Shown here: positions 53,317-62,048 of the stretch, piece by piece
Layout: each line of letters opens with the position of its first letter
Position numbering within the stretch: the first letter of the stretch is position 1
Assembly: GCF_900113745.1 (NCBI RefSeq)
Contig: NZ_FOQL01000001.1
Span: forward strand, 1,674,001 to 1,738,000
DNA from: Pseudomonas guineae
GTDB lineage: Bacteria; Pseudomonadota; Gammaproteobacteria; Pseudomonadales; Pseudomonadaceae
Direction of reading: 5' to 3'
DNA length: 64,000 nucleotides
Notes under the pieces: model-generated
The model's database searches: none
The model's input: only the letters and a program-made list of their open reading frames with translations
Told to the model about the DNA's origin: nothing
Translations under genes and position numbers: made by a program

Positions 53317-54921
53317 TTAGACCTCTTCAAAGTCTTTCAACAGTTGTTGTTCGGCCCTTAGCGCCAGTACGGCATCCAGGTCATAGCCTTTGGCCCGGCA
53401 GATGGTGCCCAGCTGCTCGTTGTTGTAGGCGGTCAGATCTTTACTGCGCAGCGCATTGTGGTCAGCCGCCTGGGTTGCTTCGACTGCTGGTGCGGGGCTC
53501 TCCGCCTGTATTTCAGGCACTGCTGGTGTGGGTTGGGCTATTGCTGCCGGGGTTGCAGTTGGCTGTGCCGGAGGGCTTATTGGCTGGACTTGGGCAGCGC
53601 TTGGCAGGTTCGGTTGTGCTTGTGATCGATGGGTACCAGCCTCTTCCTGCATGCGCAGTACATAGGCATTGAAGTCGCGGCCGTGAGCGCCTTTGAGGGC
53701 TGCTTGTACATTGCTGTCTGTGGTTGTGCGCTTGGATAGCTTCATTTGCAGCATGCGTAGCTTGTGGTCGGCATGGGCCGCGATTTTGCCGCGTTGGTTT
53801 TCCATCCAGCGCTCAAGCTCAACGGCGTTGTTGAATTTGTGGGTGTATTCCCAGGCCTTCTTCGATTCGACCCCGGCGAAGCCGAAGATCGACGCTAGCC
53901 AGACGCTGACTGCCTGGATGGCGACGTAGATGACCGAGAGCACCACAAAGGTGATCAGCGAGGCGCTGCGAATCGCATCCATTTTGTCAGTCAGGGTGCT
54001 GTCGCTGGCTTCCTGGTTTACTGCTGCGGAGTCCTCCGGCAGTTCAAAGGGGCTGGCGCTGCTTTCGTAGCTTTGCTCGGCAAACACGCTCGGGTTGCCA
54101 ACCATTTCGGTTTCGATGCTCTTGAGCTGATAGGCGCGTATACCGAATGCTGCACAGGCCATGATCATGACCACTAGGGCGCAGCCGACGATCCAGCCAT
54201 GCCGTGGGGTTACGGTTTGATTGGTAACGATGCGCGCCAGAATACGGTTGTAGTCCTTTCCGCCTTCGTCCTTCTCGGTTTCTTTGATACGTACACCAGG
54301 TTGCACTTGTTTCAGTGGAGTGACTTTATTCTCATCCTGATCGCCTTCCCACCAGTGGCGAGCCTTGTTAACCAGTGAGTTGTGATGGATTGCCCGGCCT
54401 GCAGCTTCAGCAAAGCCTGCGGAGATAATCGACAGGAGAAATGCGGCCATCCAGCCCAGATAGGCTTGGTCATTGGATGACAGGTTCTGGTTAATAAAAG
54501 GCACCAGTACATAGGCGAAACCTACGGCTTCAAAGAGAATCAGCAGAAAGATCAGCACCAGCACCCAGATCGGGCGCTCACGGCGGTCTCCTTCACCGAT
54601 AGTGTCTAGGTAGGACTCGCACTTGTTGTAGTAGTCGGAGCTTTTATCCCCAACGTCCTGGTAGTAGTCGTAGTAGTTGTTGCACAGCGAGGCTTCGCTA
54701 AGCAGCCACTTCTTGTGGTCGGTGCTGGTACTGCTACTGGCCAGACGCGCGACGGTGCCGATCACTGGGGTGCCGTGCCATACACGCATCAGAAAATAGC
54801 CGACTTTGTCCCAGTAGACCTTGATCAGAAGTGCCGAGAGCAGGGTGGTGATCACCGCACCTGTCACCAGTTTGTTGGCCAGGGCCAAAGCCATCAGCGC
54901 ATTGAAGCTGAAATCTTCCAT
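53317..54921 (-). CDS. Five-helix membrane protein with Pro/Ala-rich tail, unknown function
   Basis: A 534-residue inner-membrane protein. Predicted helices lie at about 18-38, 118-142, 155-176, 243-264 and 318-345. A soluble segment between helices 1 and 2 has Tyr-rich NNYYDYYQDVGDKSSDYYNK; after helix 5 comes a basic, helical segment, then a Pro/Ala/Gln-rich linker (about 440-490) and a short helical C-terminus (NNEQLGTICRAKGYDLDAVLALR). It lies 21 bases after the OmpA-like gene and runs directly into the vWA-like gene. Not recognised as any transporter or motor family. Confidence 0.72.
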   Translation of the reverse strand: MEDFSFNALMALALANKLVTGAVITTLLSALLIKVYWDKVGYFLMRVWHGTPVIGTVARLASSSTSTDHKKWLLSEASLCNNYYDYYQDVGDKSSDYYNKCESYLDTIGEGDRRERPIWVLVLIFLLILFEAVGFAYVLVPFINQNLSSNDQAYLGWMAAFLLSIISAGFAEAAGRAIHHNSLVNKARHWWEGDQDENKVTPLKQVQPGVRIKETEKDEGGKDYNRILARIVTNQTVTPRHGWIVGCALVVMIMACAAFGIRAYQLKSIETEMVGNPSVFAEQSYESSASPFELPEDSAAVNQEASDSTLTDKMDAIRSASLITFVVLSVIYVAIQAVSVWLASIFGFAGVESKKAWEYTHKFNNAVELERWMENQRGKIAAHADHKLRMLQMKLSKRTTTDSNVQAALKGAHGRDFNAYVLRMQEEAGTHRSQAQPNLPSAAQVQPISPPAQPTATPAAIAQPTPAVPEIQAESPAPAVEATQAADHNALRSKDLTAYNNEQLGTICRAKGYDLDAVLALRAEQQLLKDFEEV

Positions 54922-54942
54922 CTTGAGTTCCTTGTACTTGTA

Positions 54943-56463
54943 TTAGGTACGAACCGGAATGAACCGGGCGCTGTAGGCTTCGCCATTGTTTTTCGGATAG
55001 AAGAGCATGCCGTCTGTTGCTTGTGAGTTGCCTTTACTGAACACCACATCCAGGCAGGAAACTGGTTCTTGCGGGTTGCTTACGAATACGCGATAGAGCA
55101 CACGGTCTTCGCCTTCGTATGTGTTAGCGATGGCGCTGGCCTTGACCTGGGCTTTGCGATTGCCGGTATCGTAGTTCGGCACTACTTGTACGAAGGGCTG
55201 GCGATCTACTGTGGCGGCGTCGCGCAGTATGGATACGGGGGAAATCGTCACTAGGTGGCCATTGACTGTCTGCGCCCATACGCGGTTGTTGTAGCCTGGT
55301 AGGTAATCGGTGGTGGCATGGGTTTCCAGGGCTTTGCCGCTGGCCAGGTTGAACACCTCGCCACTTTGGCGCGGCTTATCGCTTTCGCAGCTGCTCATGG
55401 GGATGTCAGCCGCATTTGCCGTAGAAATCAGGGCGAAACCGCCACTTTTCGGCGTGATGGCCTGGCCTAGCGTCCAGTTGTTGACAATCGCAGGCTGGCC
55501 GCCAAAGTCGATCACCTTACCTTTGTGCGCGCGTGTTGCAACGCTGCCCGAGGGGCTTGTATTGCGGGTGCTTTGAGCAATTGCCGTATCCTTGCTCGTA
55601 GCCGGTTTGGTGGCGGCGTCTCTCGTTGAGGCCTTGATCGATAACGGCGCAGTTGCTTCAGTCGAGGTGCCGTGAACGAGATATTTGGGGTTGTTCTGTT
55701 CAGCATTGACCCGCTTTACCAGGGTTGTTCGGTCGTTGACTTCGACTATCTCGACGCGACGATTCTTACCGCGTTGCAGGCTGTCACTGTTGTCGGCGAT
55801 TGGCCTGGAAGCACCTGCCCCCTGAAAGAACATACGTTCACGATCAATGCCCTGTTCGGCCAGGATACTTGCTACAGCCTTAGCGCGGCGTTCAGACAGT
55901 TGCTGGTTGCCTTGCGCGCTGCCGGTGGCGTCGGTGTGGCCAACTACCAGAATCGCCGAGTTTTTTGGCTGACCGGGTAGGGGGGCAAAGGCACTCGCCA
56001 GCTTGCGTACTTGGCGTTGCCCATCGCTGCTGAGCGTGGCGCTGCCTACAGGAAACATGCCCTGATCTTCAATTTGCGCGACTATGCCAGCATCCTCAGG
56101 TGCCGCGCTGGTTGTGCTGCTTGAGGTTTGAAGAGTTTCGAGCTGTATCTTGAGGTTTTCTTCGCGCGCCAATTGCTCCAGCTTATTCAGGCGGTTTTTG
56201 TACATCATTGCCAAGCCGCAACCAGCGGCAGCGCCGATAACGGCGCCACCTATGATGGCGCCACTGTCACCTTTGGTTGCGGCCCCGACTGCAGCCCCAG
56301 CGACTGCACCGAACAAGCCGCCGGCCATGCAGTTGATGTTGGCGCTGTTGTTTTTGGCGAAGTTATCGATTGTTGCGCAACTGCTGGTGCCTAAGCTGAT
56401 GGCGATGGCTAGAGCCGTGATGCGTAATGCGGGCGAACACCGGGTATGCAAGGCGATGAACAA
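54943..56463 (-). CDS. OmpA-family protein with glycine zipper and extra C-terminal domain
   Basis: About 506 residues from a TTG start at 56463 that has AGGAG at 8 bases; the frame is open to an ATG at 56586, but that start lacks a ribosome site. Residues 1-30 are a signal (ALAIAISLGTSSCA, a poor lipobox), then a glycine-zipper segment (GGLFGAVAGAAVGAATKGDSGAIIGGAVIGAAAG) and a coiled linker. A complete OmpA/MotB peptidoglycan-binding domain follows (GHTDATGSAQGNQQLSERRA... GKNRRVEIVE). Unlike usual OmpA proteins, about 250 residues follow it, with cysteines and no known motif. First gene of the four-gene operon. Confidence 0.8.
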   Translation of the reverse strand: MFIALHTRCSPALRITALAIAISLGTSSCATIDNFAKNNSANINCMAGGLFGAVAGAAVGAATKGDSGAIIGGAVIGAAAGCGLAMMYKNRLNKLEQLAREENLKIQLETLQTSSSTTSAAPEDAGIVAQIEDQGMFPVGSATLSSDGQRQVRKLASAFAPLPGQPKNSAILVVGHTDATGSAQGNQQLSERRAKAVASILAEQGIDRERMFFQGAGASRPIADNSDSLQRGKNRRVEIVEVNDRTTLVKRVNAEQNNPKYLVHGTSTEATAPLSIKASTRDAATKPATSKDTAIAQSTRNTSPSGSVATRAHKGKVIDFGGQPAIVNNWTLGQAITPKSGGFALISTANAADIPMSSCESDKPRQSGEVFNLASGKALETHATTDYLPGYNNRVWAQTVNGHLVTISPVSILRDAATVDRQPFVQVVPNYDTGNRKAQVKASAIANTYEGEDRVLYRVFVSNPQEPVSCLDVVFSKGNSQATDGMLFYPKNNGEAYSARFIPVRT

Positions 56464-56802
56464 TAGAGACGCTCCTGAAGCTTGTGGGCACTTCAGGGCA
56501 GGCACATTGAGCGCAGGGGCAAAATGTTCATCCGTGAAGCCTTGGTCTTTCGTTCGCAACCTTGCGAACTTCGTTAATTTCATCACAGTAATGATGGCGA
56601 TTCAATGGCGCCAATAAGCTGTTGGATGCATTCCTAAGCCGCTCTGGCGCTTTTATTAACGACCGCAGGCTTATGACGTTATTCAGGGGTCGTGTTTGGC
56701 TGAATCGGTATGCAGCTGAAATTGCTTGGGTATGAGGGCTGATATTTGTGTAATGCAGTGGCCTTCGCTATTGTCGCGCGTTCTGTGAGTTGAGGATTGC
56801 CG

Positions 56803-58062
56803 ATGCTGCAGGCTAATAGTCGCCCAGCCAATGCCACCCTAATCCTATTGGCCTCGCTCTACTGTGCCCAGGGCCTACCCTCCGGCTTGTTGGCCCATTC
56901 GTTACCAGTGCTGCTGCGTCAGCACGGTGTTGATCTGGCGTTGATCGGCCTGCTCAAGTTGCTGGCGTTGCCGTGGCTGCTCAAGGTGCTCTGGGCGCCT
57001 TGGGTGGATCGCTTGGCATCGCCGCGGCTGGGCCATCACCGGGGTTGGATTCTGCCGTTGCAGATGACTGTTATCGCCATCGTCACGGGCTTGGCGCTGA
57101 TCAATCCCGAGCGCCTGTTCGACAGTCACTTCCTGCTGCTGATCGGCCTGTTACTGCTGGTCAATTTGGCCGCCTCGACCCAGGATATTGCCACCGATGG
57201 TCTGGCCGTGCGCCTATTGCCGGAGCGCTGGCGTGGGCTGGGTAACAGCCTGCAGGTCTGCGGTTACAAGGTCGGCATGCTAGTCAGTGGCAGTGGTCTG
57301 TTGTTGGCGATGGATACCTTGGGTTGGTACCTCAGTCTTGCTCTGGTGGCAGCGCTGCTGGTGCTCATGACGGTGCCGATTTGGCGCTTTGCCGAGCGGC
57401 GCGAACTGCCGTTCCTGCCGGAGCAGGCCGAGCCGGCCGGCCCCGGACTGCTGCTGCGGCACTACCGTGGCTTGCTGATGCAGCCCGGCATGCTCTTTTG
57501 GCTGGCGGTGCTGTTGAGCTTCAAGCTGGGTGATGCGCTGGGCTCGCCGATGATCAAGCCGATGCTGGTGGATCAGGGTTGGAGTAATACCGAGTTGGGG
57601 CAGTTAACCTTGATCAGTAGTCTGGTCGGGATCGCTGGAGCGTTTATCGGGGGGCTGCTGTATGCACGGATCGGTGCGCTGCGTGCACTGCTCGGGTTCG
57701 GTCTGTTGCAGGCTGTCGGGATTGCAGCCATGGCCCAGCTGGTGCATGCCGGTGGCAACAGTGCGCTGGTGTACTCAGTGGCGTTGTTTGAGCAGGCCGC
57801 CGATGGCATGTCCACGGTCGCTTTGTTTGCCGTCATGATGCGCCAATGCCGGCCCGAGCATGAGGGGGCGGACTTTACCCTGCAGGCCAGTGTGCAGCTG
57901 TTGCTGGCCGGCCTGGTGGGCGCCAGCAGTGGCTTGCTGGCTAAGTGGTTAGGTTACGAGGCGTTGTTTGTGGGGGCCGGCGTCCTAGGCCTGCTGGCGT
58001 TGCCGCTGGTACTGCTGTACTTCCGCCGGTCGCAGCTTGCGGCCTTGGTCCACGCTCAATAG
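56803..58062 (+). CDS. Major facilitator superfamily transporter
   Basis: A 419-residue inner-membrane protein with 12 predicted helices, in two halves. The first loop has LLKVLWAPWVDRLASPRLGHHRGW, close to the AmpG/PAT-type MFS proteins, and ASTQDIATDGLAVRLLPERWRGLGNSLQVCGYKVG follows, a motif seen in AmpG-like muropeptide and siderophore-exporting families. GAGG lies 7 bases before the ATG at 56803. The substrate is uncertain. It converges with zwf. Confidence 0.88.
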   Translation: MLQANSRPANATLILLASLYCAQGLPSGLLAHSLPVLLRQHGVDLALIGLLKLLALPWLLKVLWAPWVDRLASPRLGHHRGWILPLQMTVIAIVTGLALINPERLFDSHFLLLIGLLLLVNLAASTQDIATDGLAVRLLPERWRGLGNSLQVCGYKVGMLVSGSGLLLAMDTLGWYLSLALVAALLVLMTVPIWRFAERRELPFLPEQAEPAGPGLLLRHYRGLLMQPGMLFWLAVLLSFKLGDALGSPMIKPMLVDQGWSNTELGQLTLISSLVGIAGAFIGGLLYARIGALRALLGFGLLQAVGIAAMAQLVHAGGNSALVYSVALFEQAADGMSTVALFAVMMRQCRPEHEGADFTLQASVQLLLAGLVGASSGLLAKWLGYEALFVGAGVLGLLALPLVLLYFRRSQLAALVHAQ

Positions 58063-58082
58063 TCAGCACTGCAGTTGTTGGG

Positions 58083-59525
58083 CTATTCCATCCACTGCCG
58101 TTCATGGCGTTCCAGCAGGTTGCTGGCTTGCTCCGGACCGTCGCTGCCGGCCGGGTAAGGGCGCGGGCTTTGGTAGTGCTGGTGCCAGCCTTTGATGATC
58201 GGGTCGACCCAGTTCCAAGCCGCTTCGACCTCATCACGGCGCATAAACAGCGTCGAGTCACCCTCAATCACATCCAGCAGCAGGCGCTCGTAAGCATCCC
58301 AGCGGCGCTGCTTGTGAAAGGCATCGGCCAGGTTGAGGTCGAGCTCCACCGGTTGCAGGTGCATGCCCTTGCCGGGGCTCTTGCCCATCAGTTGCAGGCT
58401 GATGCGCTCTTCCGGCTGCAGGCGGATCAGCAGGCGGTTGGCCTCGCCGCCACCAAACAGCTGGTGCGGCACCGGCTTGAACTGGATGAGAATTTCCGAC
58501 GTCTTGTGCCCCAGGCGTTTGCCGGTGCGCAGGTAGAACGGCACGCCGGCCCAGCGCCAGTTATCGATCTCGGCCTGCACGGCGACAAAGGTCTCGGTGT
58601 CGCTGTCGTTATCGACGTTCTTTTCGAAGTAGTAGGCCGGCACTTCCTGGCCGCCGATCTTGCCGGCGGTGTACTGGCCGCGCACGGTTTTATCTTGCAC
58701 GTCGAGGCCGGTGATGGGTTTCAGCGCCTCGAGAATTTTCACCTTCTCGTTGCGCACGGACTCGGCATCGAAGCGCACGGGTGCCTCCATGGCCACCAGG
58801 CAGAGCAACTGCAACAGGTGGTTCTGGATCATGTCGCGCATGGCGCCGGCTTTTTCGTAATAGGCGCCGCGGTTTTCCACGCCGAGGGTTTCGCACACGC
58901 TGATCTGCACATGGTCGATATGCCCAGCGCGCCAGATCGGCTCGAACAGCGCGTTAGCGAAGCGCAGCGCCATCAGGTTTTGTACGGTTTCCTTGCCCAG
59001 GTAGTGATCAATGCGGAACACCCGCGACTCATCAAACACCGCGCCGATGGCAGCGTTGATTGCCTGCGCTGACTGCAGTGAGTGGCCGATAGGTTTTTCC
59101 AGCACGATGCGCGCCTTGGGCCCGGCCAGGCGGGCGATCTTCAGGTGCGAGGCAATGTCTTCGAACAGGTCGGGCGCGGTGGCCAGGTAATAAATGCGTA
59201 CGCGCTCATGGTCTTCGCCCAAGCGTTTGCCCAGGCGGCCAAAGTCTGCACTCTGGCTGGCGTCCATGGCGAAGTAGTCGAGGCGCGCAGCAAAGCTAGC
59301 CCAGGTTTCATTATCGAAGTCGTTACGCGCCACTTGAGCGCGGCAATGGCGCTCAGCCAGGGCTTGATAAGCGCTGCGGCTGTGGGCGCTGCGGGCCAGG
59401 GCAAGAATACGCGTATCGACGTGTAGACGACCGGCGCGATGCAGGTGATAGAGCGCTGGCAGTAGTTTATGCAGGGCCAGATCGCCGGTGCCGCCAAACA
59501 CCAGCATGTCGCAGGGAATGCTCAA
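58083..59525 (-). CDS. zwf: Glucose-6-phosphate 1-dehydrogenase
   Basis: Zwf oxidises glucose-6-phosphate to 6-phosphogluconolactone, feeding the Entner-Doudoroff and pentose phosphate routes. FGGTGDLALHKLLPALYHL is the NADP loop near the start, FRIDHYLGKETVQNLMALRF holds the catalytic histidine, and WAGVPFYLRTGKRL the substrate pocket. The frame extends to an ATG at 59570, but that codon abuts the HexR box and has no ribosome site. I prefer the TTG at 59525, preceded by GGAG at 7 bases, which gives 480 residues beginning MSIPCDMLVFGG, similar to other Pseudomonas Zwf N-termini. No pgl/edd genes follow here. Confidence 0.93.
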   Translation of the reverse strand: MSIPCDMLVFGGTGDLALHKLLPALYHLHRAGRLHVDTRILALARSAHSRSAYQALAERHCRAQVARNDFDNETWASFAARLDYFAMDASQSADFGRLGKRLGEDHERVRIYYLATAPDLFEDIASHLKIARLAGPKARIVLEKPIGHSLQSAQAINAAIGAVFDESRVFRIDHYLGKETVQNLMALRFANALFEPIWRAGHIDHVQISVCETLGVENRGAYYEKAGAMRDMIQNHLLQLLCLVAMEAPVRFDAESVRNEKVKILEALKPITGLDVQDKTVRGQYTAGKIGGQEVPAYYFEKNVDNDSDTETFVAVQAEIDNWRWAGVPFYLRTGKRLGHKTSEILIQFKPVPHQLFGGGEANRLLIRLQPEERISLQLMGKSPGKGMHLQPVELDLNLADAFHKQRRWDAYERLLLDVIEGDSTLFMRRDEVEAAWNWVDPIIKGWHQHYQSPRPYPAGSDGPEQASNLLERHERQWME

Positions 59526-59569
59526 GGTGGGAACTCCGACTCGGTTTAGCAGTGCGGCAGCGGCGGTCA

Positions 59570-59584
59570 TGTAGTATAACTACA
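59570..59584. promoter_or_regulatory. HexR operator
   Basis: TGTAGTATAACTACA fits the HexR consensus TGTARTWWWWYTACA exactly. It lies between zwf and hexR, so HexR can repress zwf and its own gene; KDPG releases HexR in other pseudomonads. Confidence 0.93.
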
Positions 59585-59680
59585 AGACCACTACAACCGT
59601 CGTATGCCGATCATAACCGAGTCAATACTCAGATGCGGCGTGCTTGATGGATTCGTTAGCCAAATGTCGAGCCTAAACCT

Positions 59681-60547
59681 GTGAACCTGTTGCAGCACAT
59701 TGCCCAATCGCGTCATCTCCTCCGCAAATCAGAACTTAAAGTCGCGGATCATGTTCTGCTCGATCCGGCCTCGGTCATGCACAGCTCCATGGCTGAGTTG
59801 GCGCATAACGTGGGGATCAGCGAGCCGACTATCGTGCGCTTCTGCCGGGCGATTGGCTGCACCGGGTTTCAGGATCTCAAGCTCAAGCTGGCGCAGAGCC
59901 TGGCGGCCGGTGCCAGTTTCGGTCAGTTTGCCATTCATGAAGACGACTCGGTCGCCGACTTCAGCCTGAAGATCTTCGACACCACCCTGCACACCCTGAT
60001 TGAGGTGCGCGAGAAGCTCGACACCCAGGCTCTGCAGCAAGCCATTGCCGCCATCGCCAACGCCCAGCGCGTCGAGTTTTACGGTTTTGGTGCGTCCGGT
60101 GCGGTGGCCGCGGATGCCCAGCACAAGTTCTTCCGTCTGCTGCTGACAGCCGCGGCTTATTCCGACCCGCATATGCAGGCGATGAGCGCAGTGACCTTGA
60201 AGCCGACTGACGTGGCCATCTGCATCTCCCAGTCCGGGCGTTCTAAGGATTTGCTGATTACCGCCAACCTAGTGCGTGAAACCGGTGCGACGCTGATTAC
60301 CCTGTGCCCGAGCCAGACGCCGCTTGCCGACTTAGCCACGGTCAACCTGGCCATCGACGTACAGGAAGACACCGAGATCTACACCCCGCTGACTTCGCGT
60401 ATCGCCCACCTGGTGGTGATCGACGTACTCGCCATGGGTGTGGCCATGGCCCGCGGACCGGGACTGGTCAACCACCTCAAGAGCGTTAAGCGCAGTCTGC
60501 GCAGCCTGCGTCTGTCGCCGAAGTCGCATAAGAGCAGCGAAGACTAA
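59681..60547 (+). CDS. hexR: HexR, RpiR-family regulator of central carbon metabolism
   Basis: A 288-residue repressor: N-terminal RpiR-type helix-turn-helix (residues about 1-77; SMAELAHNVGISEPTIVRFCRAIGCTGFQDLKLKLAQ) and a SIS sugar-phosphate domain (about 120-260; FYGFGASGAVAADAQHKFFRL, CISQSGRSKDLL). It binds the palindrome upstream of zwf and is relieved by 2-keto-3-deoxy-6-phosphogluconate. The GTG start gives the standard N-terminus. Divergent from zwf as in other pseudomonads. Confidence 0.95.
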   Translation: MNLLQHIAQSRHLLRKSELKVADHVLLDPASVMHSSMAELAHNVGISEPTIVRFCRAIGCTGFQDLKLKLAQSLAAGASFGQFAIHEDDSVADFSLKIFDTTLHTLIEVREKLDTQALQQAIAAIANAQRVEFYGFGASGAVAADAQHKFFRLLLTAAAYSDPHMQAMSAVTLKPTDVAICISQSGRSKDLLITANLVRETGATLITLCPSQTPLADLATVNLAIDVQEDTEIYTPLTSRIAHLVVIDVLAMGVAMARGPGLVNHLKSVKRSLRSLRLSPKSHKSSED

Positions 60548-60730
60548 GTCCGTTCTGGATCAACTGTGCGTCGGCGACACGCGGGGTTAAGTGAGCCTTG
60601 CTCTGGCTCGTGAGCGACTGAAGCTGGGCTCTGCGTTACGAATGTCATCGCCCCGTTATCGCGTGGCCATCAAAGCGTCATATCCAGAGTCGATGCTGGT
60701 ACTCCCTTATTCAGCTTGGGAGTTGCCCCT

Positions 60731-60955
60731 ATGTCTGGTTATCTGGATAAACCGCAGTCTCATGAAAATAGCGACGCCAAAGCACGGCGCAAGCTGCTGG
60801 ATCAACGCCGCATGGAATACCGTCGCGCCATCGAGGCGCATGCCGAGCAGCGCCGGTTACAGCAGCAGTGGGTGGATTACCCTGAGCTGATTGCCGCTAA
60901 CTACCTGGCTGGGAAGCAGACGACGGCTCAGCGAAACGCTCCGCCAGGGCGTTGA
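60731..60955 (+). CDS. Small charged protein, conserved hypothetical
   Basis: A 74-residue, strongly charged and mostly helical protein (DAKARRKLLDQRRMEYRRAIEAHAEQRRLQQQWVDYPELIA). No signal or membrane helix. Its last 59 bases overlap the convergent pycR 3' end. Similar small genes are seen next to pycR in pseudomonads. Function unknown. Confidence 0.6.
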   Translation: MSGYLDKPQSHENSDAKARRKLLDQRRMEYRRAIEAHAEQRRLQQQWVDYPELIAANYLAGKQTTAQRNAPPGR

Positions 60956-61838
60956 TCAGGCTACGTTGATCGCGCACGAAGGCGAAAAACGCCTGGGCCA
61001 CCGGTGACAGGTATTTACCGCGCGGGTGCACCAGGCACCAGCTGCGCAGCAGCGGCAGCTCTGCCACCGGCAACTCACGCAGGGCGCCGCACTCCAGCTC
61101 GCGGCGCACCGCATGGCGGGGTAGCAGCGCCAGGCCGAGGCCGGCGATCACCCCTTCACACTGTCCTTCTATAGATCCGACTTCCAGGGTCTGGGCGAAG
61201 TGCGCGCGCTTCTGGTGGCAATACTCTTCGCAGGCCTGGCGGGTGCCCGAGCCTGCTTCGCGGATCAGTAGCGGGAAGGGTGTGAGATCCGGCAGGCTCA
61301 GGGTGCTCTGGTTGCACAGCGGATGATCGGGGGGCGCTACGGCGATTATCGGGTTATTCAGGAAGGGCAGAAACTCCAGGTTCATATCCGTGGGCACCCG
61401 CGACATGATCAGCAAATCATCGCGATTGGCGTTCAGGCGCTTGATCGCCTGGCTGTGATTGGTCACCACCAGCTGTAAGTTGACTTCCGGGTATTGCCGG
61501 CGAAAAGCGGCGAACAGGTGCGGAATGAAGTACTTGGCGCTGGATTCTACGGCAAGGCTCAATTGCCCTTGCAGTGAGCCTTGCAGGTCGGAGAGTTGCA
61601 TGTCGAAGCTTTCCAGGCGCCCGAAAATATCCGCGCTGGCGCGTTGTAGGGCTTCGGCGGCCTCGGTCAGGTAGAGCTTCTTGCCGACGTAATCAAACAG
61701 TGGTTGGCCGATCAGCTCCTCCAGTTGGCGAATCTGCAGGCTGACCGCGGGCTGGGTCAGGGCCATCTCCTCAGCCGCACGACTATATGACAGGTGGTTG
61801 CACACTGAGCGGAAGACCCGAAGCTGACGAAATGTCAT
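60897..61838 (-). CDS. pycR: LysR-family regulator of pyruvate carboxylase genes
   Basis: A 313-residue LysR regulator. The N-terminal helix-turn-helix is TFRQLRVFRSVCNHLSYSRAAEEMALTQPAVSLQIRQLEELIGQPLFD (residues 2-49), followed by a linker helix and an effector domain. The order pycR, divergent pycA-pycB matches P. aeruginosa PycR, which controls the pyruvate carboxylase genes. ATG at 61838 chosen; the frame also allows 61895 without ribosome site. Divergent promoter region of about 210 bases to pycA. Confidence 0.92.
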   Translation of the reverse strand: MTFRQLRVFRSVCNHLSYSRAAEEMALTQPAVSLQIRQLEELIGQPLFDYVGKKLYLTEAAEALQRASADIFGRLESFDMQLSDLQGSLQGQLSLAVESSAKYFIPHLFAAFRRQYPEVNLQLVVTNHSQAIKRLNANRDDLLIMSRVPTDMNLEFLPFLNNPIIAVAPPDHPLCNQSTLSLPDLTPFPLLIREAGSGTRQACEEYCHQKRAHFAQTLEVGSIEGQCEGVIAGLGLALLPRHAVRRELECGALRELPVAELPLLRSWCLVHPRGKYLSPVAQAFFAFVRDQRSLINALAERFAEPSSASQPGS

Positions 61839-62048
61839 ACGCAGCAATGACTTACGCACGATTATAACCTGCTGTGCTGATGATTTATCAGACAACTATA
61901 AGTCTTAACTAATACTAAACCCAATAAATACTGATTTTGGTTATTCACCCCGCCGGCGTAGTTTGAACGCCTGACTGCGGTTGCTGCCGCGCTTACACGT
62001 CGACCGCTGTTGTCGGTTGCCTGCTCACGTGATCGAGGATGCTGGCTC

